From Entamoeba invadens IP1 (taxonomy: Eukaryota; Evosea; Mastigamoebida; Endamoebidae): a stretch of 35,020 nucleotides of DNA. The notes beneath the pieces are model-generated. The model saw only the letters and a program-made list of their open reading frames with translations, had not been told where the DNA came from and made no database searches. Positions within the stretch are counted from its first letter, which is position 1. Each line of letters starts with the position of its first letter. The stretch is from the NCBI RefSeq assembly GCF_000330505.1, contig NW_004440449.1, positions 104,225-139,244 on the forward strand, in the 5' to 3' direction. A program made the translations under genes and the position numbers. This document shows, piece by piece, positions 1-10,900 of this stretch.

Positions 1-3
1 GTA

Positions 4-1670
4 TAGGGGGTTTATAAAGTGTTTGAGATTTATAAACTGATTGGGGAATGCTCGAAACTCCGAAATTAATACAATGTAAACACAATCAATTATTATTTAT
101 TGTTAATATTCAAAAGAACAAAAACCCTTATTTTTCCGTTTTTGCTTACTTTTTCGAACAATTTTGATTTATTTGTTTGTGGAAGGAAAATGGATTTATT
201 GACTGGCCAATAATATGAACGCTTTTTGTAAGTCAAGTATTGTATTTGTAACTTTTACAAATATTGTTTTGTAACAAACCCGTTGCGTAGTGACGGGTAA
301 AAATATTGATTAATTTTTGTTTTTGGAACTAAAAATAAAACTTATTTTGTATTTATCCAAAAATAGTTATCTTTTCTCTTAACAATGATATTTATTTTAT
401 TATGTTTAAACACATAGTGTTATATATGACAAATATGGGATAAGGTGATAATATTATTGTTTGTCATAAAAAGTAATATGTTAAAATATGTGTTTTAAAA
501 AGTTGAAAAACAAATCTCGGTTAAAATAATTTATATTTTTTATTTTGAAAAATTGGAATTTCAAATTGTTGTAACGGACTTTTTGATAACATCTTTTAAA
601 TAAATAAATTGAAATGAATGACAGGTAAATGCACTACATTTATAATTGTAAGGTTGTAGATTTTTTGAAAATAAAATGAAAAATAATGATTTTACTGTTA
701 GTATATTATAATTATGTTTTAGTTAAAAAAAATAATATAGTCAATTCCAATGAACACATTCTTAAATACCAAGAGTGAGTTTTGTTGATAATAAAAAGTT
801 GTTAACAACATGTTAAATACACCATTCGAATGTTGTGTGTCTGATCCCTGTTATTTGCCAAAGAATAAGTTGCTGTGTAAATCATAATTTTATGATAAAA
901 TAATAATATAATACAATATTATTATTAATAATAATTATAAATAAAATAGTATAATATAATATAAATGTTAAATAATGTTTTTAATTCAAATAATTTATAT
1001 AAAAATTTAAATCAACATTTATTGTCATAACAATTTCAAACGAATCTCGATAAACAATTAAAATTTAATAATTGAATATATTAAAATATTAATTATAGTA
1101 ATCAAATAACATTGATATGTTTCAATTTTTATTTTTAAATAAGATAAAATTACATAAATATTAAAAAAATGAAAAAATCTACAGATTTAAAAAATGATTT
1201 TTAAAATATAAAAAAATATTTTGAACTCAAAACAGTCATTCATTGCGATATTTATATAATACAAAAAGAGGTTGTGATAAAAATATAATGTGTGTGAGAG
1301 CGAGACAATTATATTTGCAATGGTTGTTGAACACTTATTGTTGAACACGTGATTAAAATATTTGAGTGTGTGTGTTATATGATAAAAAATAGAACGCGAT
1401 TCTTTTTAGTAATAATATATTTTATCCACAAAAATATAAATTATTCATTTTTATTTATTGGTTATTTTTGGTTTCATTAATTTTTTATTAATTTCTAAAA
1501 ATGCAAAACAACAAAAACAAAAATAAAAACTAACACGTCTTATCCTTCTTAAAACTGCAGAGCAGGGTTTTTATTTTTCAAAATAGGTGTAAATATCGTT
1601 TTTTCCTTTGAAAGTTTCTAATAAATTCCCGAACTAGTTTATGGATCTAAACCAGTTTATTGACCCCCTA
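4..1670. mobile_element. TIR-bounded element, non-autonomous, Tc1/mariner-like ends
   Basis: The two ends are inverted copies of each other. Positions 4-49 read TAGGGGGT...ATAAACT...GGGAAT. The reverse complement of 1625-1670 matches it without gaps at 36 of 46 positions by my hand alignment. Both ends are flanked by TA (2-3 and 1671-1672), as expected of Tc1/mariner-type insertion. Each terminal repeat contains two related ATAAACT-type boxes, a possible transposase-binding arrangement. No open reading frame of useful length lies between the ends, so this would be a non-autonomous or fully decayed copy. The superfamily assignment rests only on the TA flanks and is inference. The left end sits almost on the window edge, so a longer target-site duplication cannot be excluded. 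Confidence 0.6.
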
Positions 1671-1750
1671 TAATATGTTGTAGACATCTCAATATATTTT
1701 TGATCTGACTTTTCCATTGAACTGTGACTAGTTTCTGAAAGGATCAAGCA

Positions 1751-1799
1751 AAAAAGTGAACCTTTGTTCGTTTCTACTTCAAAAAAAGGTTCACTTTTT
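1751..1799. repeat. Perfect 15-bp stem hairpin
   Basis: AAAAAGTGAACCTTT at 1751-1765 is exactly complementary to AAAGGTTCACTTTTT at 1785-1799, leaving a 19-base loop. No gene ends nearby, so it is not a recognisable transcript end. It lies about 80 bases outside the right end of the TIR element at 4-1670 and may be the remains of another small palindromic element. Confidence 0.6.
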
Positions 1800-3048
1800 A
1801 CAATAATTTAAATTTTTTTTACTATAAAATTTTACTAACTCAGTCATCCCAAGAAAGTTGAAGTAATTAAAAAAATAAAAGTCTCATTTACTTAAAAAAT
1901 AACTAAAATTACTCGAAATCTATTATTTTTTTATTTTTAGAGTTCTCAGAAGGTTAATGTTTTCTGTCTAGTTCTTTTTTGTTGTATTTTAAGAATAAAT
2001 TCAAATAAAAAACACAATTAAAAACATTTTCGATTTTGAACCAAAAAAACAAGTAAAGTTCAATATAGTTAAGGGTTTTTCGAGGATAAGGTGTATCCTC
2101 AGGATCAAAGTTATCCTTATTAAAAAATATTTTTTCGAGGATACAAAAAACAAATTTATTGGGTTCAGATCCCGATAAGGCCCATTTTCATAAATCAAGT
2201 TATAATTTACACTTAATATTTCGAGTCAAAGTTCGAATTTTAAATAATGGTAATAATTTGTCATAAATGCCAAAAAATTAAAAACAATCAAAAAATCGCC
2301 ACAATAATTAATGAACAAAAATAATAATTATATCTCGCAAACTTGAGACGGGAAATAAGTAAACGTGAATTAAACTTGTTCATATTATGATTATATACTT
2401 ATTGAAATTATTTCTGAATCAGTCTTTAAAACAAAACGATTGAAATTTACGTTTAAATTGATAATTCTTTTTTAATAAAATGAAAATTGAAAATATCAAA
2501 AACACTGATTTTCCAAAAATGTGATTTTAAAATAAAAATTTATAAATAATTTTGTAATTTATGCAATTATTCAAATTTATTGTAATAACAAAGTTAATCA
2601 AATTGTGTATATTTTAATATGAATGTTTCATTTTGATATTAACTTGTGTTTTAAACAGATTTACAGTTCTGAAGATGGCAAATATTTTCTGAGGATGACA
2701 GAAATAGAAAGTTTACATTTGTACGTCTATCTGAAATGTATATTGAGTAAGTTACTATTTTTGAATATGGGAACCCGTCATTTCACTTTTTAGGTGTTTA
2801 AGTCTGTGTTGATAACTTCTGTTTGTTACACGACTTACCATCCTCAAAGATATTTATAGCACTGCCACTATTGATTTATAATTCTATAAATAAAATAAAA
2901 TTCTCAAAGAATTTTAATAAAATGAGTTTTGTTAATATCAAAAACGTCAAATAATATATAAAATTAATTATTAAATTAAAGATATAGTCATTCGGAACAA
3001 GTGTGCACCTTTATTTTTTTGTTTTTTACTCACAACTAAGGGGTAACT

Positions 3049-3249
3049 CTATTTTCTAAATATAACAAAAACAATAACAAGAAGTGGAATGAGGTTATAA
3101 ATCAACATAAAATATAACTCGATATTTAAACAATAAATTAAACTGCTTGTTCTAATGAAAAACATTAAAATCCAGAATTTCCAATTGTCATACAGAACGA
3201 ATAAAGCCAGTTTTGTTTGTTGAATGTGGGTGGTGCAAATTTTAAACAT
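3049..3249 (-). other. Weak hydrophobic reading frame, possible gene remnant
   Basis: From an internal ATG at 3249 this frame encodes 66 residues, with two or three hydrophobic stretches separated by charged or polar residues, ending in a membrane-like segment and FRK. Base composition is richer in G+C than the flanks, which is what Entamoeba coding DNA looks like here. The frame also runs a few codons upstream without an ATG. I recognise no family. It could be the last exon or 3' remnant of a multi-span membrane protein gene, or chance. Confidence 0.2.
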
Positions 3250-4050
3250 CACTTGAATAAAATGAAAATAATGAGACAAGTTACCTCATATGATTCAAAG
3301 ACCTTTTCGCTACAAAATTACAGTGAACAAAAGACGGTTGAATAGTACAATTCAAAAAACTAATTGAGAAAATTTGTGCAAATTTAGTTATAGTTTAGTT
3401 ATAGTATTCTAATTGGAATAATAGTTTTACAGAAATATGTTTTTGTTCTCTCGTTTTATTTTAAAAAAACATATATATTTTATTATAATTATATTATAAA
3501 CAAAGTTGCACTGACACGTCAAAGTTGCACGGTTAAAAGAATGACTTTACATATATTAAAATTAATATTGTATTAATAATAATAATATAAACATATATTT
3601 TTTGTGTGTATATGTTTTGAAAAATAAATAAAACGGCATAAAAATAAAAAAATAATTTCACAAATTTGTTCATTTATCAATCGTTGTTTTATCGATATCC
3701 AAAACCTCGCGTTTTGAATTTGTGCAAATACATAAATTGACATCACATAAAGTATCCGTTATTTATATGTTATTTGCTATCAATTTTTATTGTTTGAAAT
3801 ATCATGAATTGATTTTTAATAAATTGTATTTTTTTGAAAAAAAAATTAAATATTGTTTGATTAATTTGTTTTGTGATTTTGGTTAAAAATCGACTTTTTT
3901 GATAATTTAAATTTTTGTCAAATGTTTACATATAGACCAGGGTTGGTCTAGTGGTAAATCAGAAAATAGAAATAGATTATTTTTTGTAAAAATCAACTGA
4001 AAAAATCATTTTTCAAAAAATCGATAAATAGCGTTTTTAAAAAAAATCGC

Positions 4051-4165
4051 GTGTTTCAAAATATACCTTTTTGATCTTAGGCAAAAAAATTTAAAATAAA
4101 AGAAATTGTGTAAAAGATATTTACCATCTTCAGAAAAAATAACAATCCTCATGAATTTTTTTCAT
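4051..4165 (+). repeat. Dispersed repeat, copy 1
   Basis: This stretch aligns with 7815-7915 in the same orientation. Shared blocks include a TGTTT(C/T)AAAATATAC start, an ATATTTAC(C/T)AT core, TCAGAAAAA, and AATCCTC(A/G)T near the end. Similarity is moderate with small indels. A shorter, inverted relative lies at about 2668-2705. The repeat has no coding potential and I do not recognise its family. Confidence 0.5.
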
Positions 4166-4683
4166 ATAGTTATCAAAAAATAAAAGTGTTTTCCACTACT
4201 TTTTATTTTTAAGTAAAATAATAAATGTAATAAAAAATTATTTTTTTTGTCAAATTCACTTACTATTTTTAAATGTATAAAACGTTTGTATTAGCAGCAA
4301 ACTAATCACAATCATAAGTATCAAATTTATAATCACGAGAAAATTTTTTATAAAACAAAGATAAAAAATAAAGAATCAGTTGTTGCATAAAGATATGGGA
4401 AACCACCCAATTGGTATAAAAATATATTGTGATTAAATGTTAAATTGTTCAATGTAATAAAAACAACTTTTTGAAAACCTTCAAATTATAATTATTAATA
4501 AAAGAAACCATTACTGATCATAAAAACATTAAATAAAGCAAGTTATAGAACTCAATTATCATTTTTAAACCACAACGATAAATCGCTTCAGTATTATTGA
4601 AATTAAGCGTGTTGTGCAACAACACATAATCAAGTTGTGCCCGTGATTTATTGGATTTCTGTGAAACGCATACAACAGAAATC

Positions 4684-5201
4684 ATGGAATGTCAAACACT
4701 TCAACAACAAATAAAAATATTGGGAAGTGAAAAATATCTTGAAAGAGTTCCAATTGAAATGAAAACCAAAGTGTTGGGTGTATTATACTTGACAGCTTGC
4801 CTTTAAAATGTATGATGATGTTAAAGGGAAGCCCGGAAAAATCCAAAAATTAATCGAACAATATTGCCATTGTTGAAAAAAAACATTTGGAGAAAAACAA
4901 AACACCACCAAACCAATCACTACCAAAGAACCTAAAGATGTTATAAAAGGAGTTTAAAGAAAAAATTGTTACAAATAACCATCGCAAACAGTTTTAGGAG
5001 TAAGGGTTTAATCAAACAGAATACGTAACAAATTCAAAATAAGATTGCTGAGCTGATTAAAAACGAGTTGGGAAGTTATTTAATTAGAGTTGTTAATATG
5101 TCGAACAACGACAAACAGTATAATGTTGAAAGAGTTGGTAACTTAAATGAAATTAAACATTCACTCCTAATCAACATAGACGAAAGTAATTATTGTTAAT
5201 T
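4684..5201 (+). pseudogene. Decayed protein-coding gene, family not recognised
   Basis: Protein-like sequence runs through this stretch, but in shifting frames broken by stops. It opens with an ATG at 4684 (MECQTLQQQIKIL..., 39 residues). It continues in another frame as AFKMYDDVKGKPGKIQKL... and, after a stop, a Lys/Thr-rich stretch. It is then recovered further on as about 57 residues containing KIAELIKNELGSYLIRVVN and ending at the TAA at 5199-5201. Lys- and Asp-rich fragments near 5505-5602 may belong to the same gene. Composition is less A+T-rich than the surroundings. At least two frameshifts and several stops rule out a working gene. The protein could be a transposase or an amoeba gene; nothing visible decides. 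Confidence 0.5.
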
Positions 5202-5639
5202 TGTGGACTCAAAAAGTGCATTATTCATATTGATAACAATTAAGACAATACAAACTTTCACTTTGTTTTTCGCTTTTAAAAAAACCTACACCGATTGAAA
5301 ATTTATATATCTTTCATAAAGTTTTTTTTTAAAACTCAATAATACAATTTTGTTATTAAAATTTTTTATAAGTGTTGTTAATATGTTTATCTTTCATTTA
5401 TTGTTATTAGCCAATAAAGAGCAATGGGTTTTTCAATGGTGTCTCATATTGTTGTTATGAAATATTTCTTTGGTGTTTTGTCTCAAAAATATACTATTGC
5501 AGATAAAGTCAAAAATTCCAGAAAGAAGAAAAAGATAAAAAATTGGAACTCAAAGATCAAGATAGTGCTTTAGATGATAATAAGTTAAAAAATTGTTTTT
5601 GAATGATCACAAAAATTAAAATTGGTTGTTAATAATACC

Positions 5640-7814
5640 CGCTTGGAAAACAACACCTCAACCTTGCATTTGTTTTGTTGTGCTAAAAAGTCAATTATAA
5701 CAAATTATGAAAGTACTTAGAATAGCATATTATTTCACCGTAGAGAGTGTTTCTTCGGAATTCAAAAGTTTTTGTGTGAACATGTCTGCGTAGTTTCTCT
5801 TTTATTTTATTAAATGAAAAGCATTTTGGACATTGATAAAAATGAAGTCACTTCAAAATGATAAAAAAAATTCGTGTTTTGTTGTGTTTATTTTTTGAGA
5901 TATTTCCTGATAATTTAAATTTAAGTTGGACCACATTGACCATTTCCCTGTTAGATTTTTGGTTGATTCCCAAAACTGCATTATATTTTTAATTTTTAAG
6001 CAATTATTTATTAAAAAATGTTATTTTTGGTATTTTAATAATTTGTAAAATTGAATACAAAATAAACTATTAATTGGTAAGAAAACCTTATGTTATGTTT
6101 AATGTTAATATATAAATTGGACACATTTGACTGCTAGTATAAAGATTTTTATACTAAAAATAACAAGAAAATTGAAATAAAAATAAATTTTTAGCTTTTA
6201 TAATCAAATATACAATATTTAACTCATAGTTAATTTATCATTTAAATGTGTATTTTATTGATAATATTAATGAATATTAAATATTAAATATATTTATTTA
6301 TTTATTCAATATCACATATTATTTGAATTAAATTTATATATAAAAATGTAAAATCAATTATTATTTAAAAATTGAAAAATAATATTAAAAACAGATTGTT
6401 CTATAAAAAAGTTGTATATTTTTTATGTGAATATTGTTTGAAAAACCACAACTTGGTTCAAAAAGCAAACATCTATAAACTGAGACGACCAAATATTGTG
6501 CATGACATTATTCAATTCAAATAAATTTGAACCAAAAGTATATATATTTTTATTGATTGATTTACTTGTTTATTTTGAACTGTTTTTTGGGTATTAAATT
6601 AATATATCTGTGGGCATATATTATATTTTATAATAGCATTTATCTTGTGCATTCCGATTTTTTTATCATCACCCAAACTGATATAATTTATAATCAAATT
6701 TTTAAAGTATTAAATTATTTATCGTGTATTGTTTGTGGGTCTTTGTGTTTTCTACTTTCATTATCAATTTTAATTGGACATTGGTATAATTTTCACAATT
6801 TGTTGAATGTTTCAAAAAAATATACAAGTAAAACTTAAAAGGTAATTGCTAATGTGTATTGTGCAAATGTGTTTTTACAACTGTTTATTATGATGTTCTT
6901 TATATCATATTTTTCCATTAAGTAACAACAATTGGTTTATTTTAAAAAAAAAATTCATAAAACTTAATCAAATAATTATTGAAACACTGAGTTATTATAT
7001 TTTTAATTTGAATAATATTATTTTAAATACAAACTTTTAGTGGTTTTGAAAATCATAAGTGATTTCACTTTTAAAAACAATCAATAGTTGATTTATTACA
7101 TTTATTAATTACTTTAAATAATTAGATTAAAAACCCCATAATCTTATTCCTTATGATTCAAATAATTCAAAAGATACAAACAATCAGTAAGTGTAATTGA
7201 ATTGTTTGTATGGTGGGTTAAGTCTGAATAAATTTTTGAAAGCTTTATATAATTTAATAATTATAATTTGTTGTATAAAAAAATGAAATGAAAATGAAAT
7301 ACTTTATAATTCTAATAGTTAATTAAATAATTTATAATTAATAATAATGAGTAGTTAAATAATAGGAATTATGAATGTTTGATGTTAATAATTCTTAAAT
7401 ACCTTATAAAAACAATGACAAATATTATTTATTTTGATAAATTTTTTGTTATCATGTTTCAACTTTATTCACGAAAGACATGTTTTTTATTTTTTAGTGT
7501 GATTTTCCCATATTTTCAATCATAATAATCTTATTATAATAATTGTTTTGTGCAAATGGATTTTTTATTTTCCAAAAATACTTATTAGAGTAATTTTCCC
7601 GATTTTTAATCAAAAACAAAAGCCGCAATTAAAAAGTTTGTAATTTTCGATGCTTTGTCCTATTTTCATCTGCCGACACGTGTCAGCCACAATTAGCTTA
7701 CCAATTTTTTGGCGGGCCAAAGAAAATTGGTCAATTGTGGTTGGACTTATTTGAAAACATAAAATAAAGTGTCATAAGTACAAAAACAACCCAAAAAACT
7801 TTAAAATAAAAACA
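5640..7814. other. A+T-rich stretch without a convincing gene
   Basis: The only sizeable open frame (6557-6838, + strand) starts with TTG and contains no ATG, so it is not credible as a eukaryotic gene. Two similar GGAC-containing phrases, near 5932 (AAGTTGGACCACATTGACC) and 6115 (AATTGGACACATTTGAC), hint at repeat remnants. A strong hairpin at 7687-7740 is listed separately. Confidence 0.5.
7687..7740. repeat. Long interrupted hairpin downstream of the TMK gene
   Basis: CCACAATT (7687-7694) pairs with AATTGTGG (7733-7740). After a 5/1-base bulge, ACCAATTTT (7700-7708) pairs with AAAATTGGT (7723-7731). After a 2-base bulge, TTGGC (7709-7713) pairs with GCCAA (7716-7720) around a GG loop. That is about 22 base pairs in 54 bases, within a patch that is G+C-rich for this region and preceded by the palindrome ACACGTGT. 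It lies about 180 bases beyond the stop of the kinase gene. It may act near that transcript's 3' end or be a small palindromic element. Confidence 0.6.
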
Positions 7815-7915
7815 TTTGTTTTAAAATATACATTTTTAGTTTTAGAAAATAAAAAAAATGTCTAAAATATTTACTATTCTCAGAAAAATCAATAATCCTC
7901 GTAAATTCCTATAAT
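7815..7915 (+). repeat. Dispersed repeat, copy 2
   Basis: This is the partner of the repeat at 4051-4165, in the same orientation. It ends within a few bases of the stop codon of the kinase gene read on the other strand, so it probably forms part of that gene's 3' flank. Confidence 0.5.
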
Positions 7916-7917
7916 AA

Positions 7918-10900
7918 TTAAAATGTGTCAATACATTCAAGTTTTGTCACAACACCACTTATTCCTATTCGTTTATAAACATCTTGACACCACATATCAT
8001 CAACAATGTTGTATATGTCGTCTTTTAAGTAAGGTGGCTTTTTCAGGCGTTTTCCACTCACGACAAAATCTACGATATTCCAAGCAAACTTAAATCTATC
8101 TTTTGGATATATATCTTTCCATGTAGCACATTCATATAACGTTACTGCTAATGAATAGATATCAGCACCTTTCTTGTATTTTTCTTGATTCAACACTTCA
8201 GGTGCCATGTACTTTGGTGTTCCAATTCCTTTTGTAAATGTCATGTTAGTCATTAACAAGTTGATATTCCTTGATGAACCAAAATCAGTTAATTTTGCAT
8301 TCACCTTTTCGTTTAGGTCAAGTGAGAATATTAAAATGTTATCCGGTTTAATGTCTCTGTGCAATATCCCATTTTCATGTAGATATGAAACACCTTTAGC
8401 TGCATCTATCATTATCTTCACTCGAAGTTTCATATCAACTTCTTCACCTATTTTGTGTATCATTAAATTTTGTAAACTTCCAAATTGTGCAAATTCGGTG
8501 ACCATACATATCTTGCTTGCTATAAACACTGCGCCATAAAAGTGAATGATATATTCACTTCGAAATTTATCCAACATATTTACTTCCTTATTAAATTCAT
8601 CCATTGAACCATCATTGTCAACAACAGTTTTCATCTTTTTTATAGCTACTACATTTCCTCTGTAATTTCCTTTATAGACAATACCAAACGAGCCTTCACC
8701 AAGTTTCTCATCTTCTGTTAATTCATCGTAATCGATTCGAGTAGTCTGTTGTGTCACACCAACAATTTTTATTTCGTTGTATTTCTCTTCATTGGTTTTA
8801 AGGTTTTTAGATACCAACTGTATTGTGCTGTTAATTTTGCAAGAACACAACGGATTGACATATACAGAAAACTCACATGCAAAGCCACTTTTAAGTGTGA
8901 CAACTTCTGGATCAACACGGATTGCAAACTTGTTGACGTTCGAAGATAATGTAAATTGTATTTTGGTGGCGGTTTTATTTGTGTTTCCTACACATAAAAC
9001 CTGCCTCGTTTCTTTGTTAACTTCAATTTGCTCGATGTCTGAATTCAAGTCTATTAAATTCGACGAAATGGAGAGATCTCCTTGTACACGAACAAAGTTT
9101 ATATTGGATTTGTTCATATCAAAAAGTGTTGTCGTCTTTTCAATTTTGTGTGTGTGGATTTTGTTAAGAATGATCTTTGTAACAACAATAATTGATATAA
9201 TCAGTATAACAAACATAATTATAACAAACAAAACTGCTACAAGAATGACCCACCAAACAGCCCGTGACTTACATGACATGCCATCTTCATTTGGAACGTA
9301 CCAGAATGAACACTTTGAGCACTTTGATTGTGTCGTTTCTTTGCATTTCATTATTTTTGAATAATTAACACAACTTCCATTGGTAAGTAAGACAAATAAT
9401 ATACCACATGATGTGCATTTTGTGCTTGTTGATGTGCACGTATTGCAATTGTCATCACATTTTCGACACTCATTTGTGTTGACTATATAATACCCATCTT
9501 GACATTTTGAACACCCACTTTGTGTGACATTCACAGCACACCCAAAAATATCACTTTGTAATAAGCATTCCCCATCATTTGTTTTATAATTCGTTGAATT
9601 ACACGCAAGACAACTATTGAGATTAAGGCATGTGCCACACTTTATATCACATTTTAAACAATCAAGCCCAACTCGGTAATACCCATCTTTACACACAACA
9701 CAACCACTCCCAAAACTTGCAAATTGGTCACACGTCATTTTCAAGTCGTTGTTTGTGTTGCATTTGTAATCTGACAAATACATGTTTTGTGGACAACTGA
9801 GACATTTCGTTGCCGTTTCAAAACACGTCAAACAACTTGGGTCACAACTTTCACACAGTTTCGTTGACTCGTCATAATAATAAGTATCTTGACATTTTAT
9901 ACATCCAAAACTATTTTGTACTTCACAGTGAATATCACGGCTATTTTCACATTTGTTTTGTGAAAGAATAAAATTATTATCACATTCTCCACATTTTGCA
10001 TTGGTAAGTACTATACAATTTATTATTTCTTTGTTGCACCTCCCATTTGTGTCATTAGGAATTTCACAGTTTCCGTTGATACTCATTTCATTGTTTGTGT
10101 CACATTTTATTACTCTCCCATTTTCACACAAAGCAGAATCGACACATTTTTCGCAAGTGTTCATACTTAAAAAATATCCATTTTTACATGTAATTATATT
10201 TGTATTACTCGTCGTCTCAACTTTGGTTTTATCACTTTCAATACACTCTCCATTCAAATTCAACATTTTCTTATTGTTGTTTTCACATATTTGACAAGTC
10301 CCATCTATTTTGATTACATTACAGTCGGTCACTTTTTCACAATTTCCATTCTTCATGTAAAAACCATTCAAACACTTCTTACACCAATTGGATGTCGAAA
10401 ATAAACAATTTTCATTTTTTATGCAATTCCCATCAATAAGTTTGTAAGTTGATTGACATTTTTCGCAAACACTTCTGTCGTTTGGGCAATATTTACAATT
10501 CGAAACATCACAATCATTTAAAATATGGCACTGTTGTGACGATTTGTTGTATAATCCATTTCCACACTCAACACCACTTATTATTTTTATTCCATTTTTA
10601 GTGTTCAGTGCGGCGTTGTATTTAACATTTCCATAAACCAGTTTTGATTCTGAGATAAATAGGACTTTTTTGGTGAGTGAATTTGATTCTATTTCAACCA
10701 ATAATTTTGAAGTAATTTGAACAATAACATTATCTGTTTTATAAAAAGAAATTTGAGTATTACCAATTGTGGTACTTTCATCAGTAAAATCGTCATCAAC
10801 TTTTTTAATATTCTTGTTTTTATCGTTTTTTGTAGAGTCAACAGTAATTTTTAAAAATGTGATATTTGCGAATGGAGTGATATACCAATCCTCTTTATCT

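Larger units (their letters stand above)
1675..4050. other. A+T-rich stretch without a convincing gene
   Basis: No long ATG-initiated reading frame is present. Separate entries or findings cover a 15-bp hairpin (1751-1799) and a weak hydrophobic reading frame (3049-3249, - strand). Smaller structures seen: a GAGGATA/TATCCTC hairpin at 2082-2100, with its TTTTTCGAGGATA context repeated near 2133; an 11-bp direct repeat CAAAGTTGCAC at 3501 and 3520; and a less A+T-rich patch at about 2660-2860 that carries an inverted fragment resembling the dispersed repeat at 4051 and 7815. Confidence 0.5.

Noticed and set aside
2001..2198. 65-codon open frame on the - strand
   Set aside because: It begins with TTG, which is not a plausible start in this eukaryote, and its composition is just what A+T-rich DNA encodes.
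3941..3960. tRNA-like A box (TGGTCTAGTGGTAAA) in otherwise A+T-rich DNA
   Set aside because: No B box or cloverleaf can be formed in the following A+T-only 60 bases; GACCA...TGGTC is also a simple short hairpin.
6557..6838. 93-codon hydrophobic open frame on the + strand
   Set aside because: The start is TTG and there is no ATG anywhere in the frame; hydrophobicity follows from T-richness.
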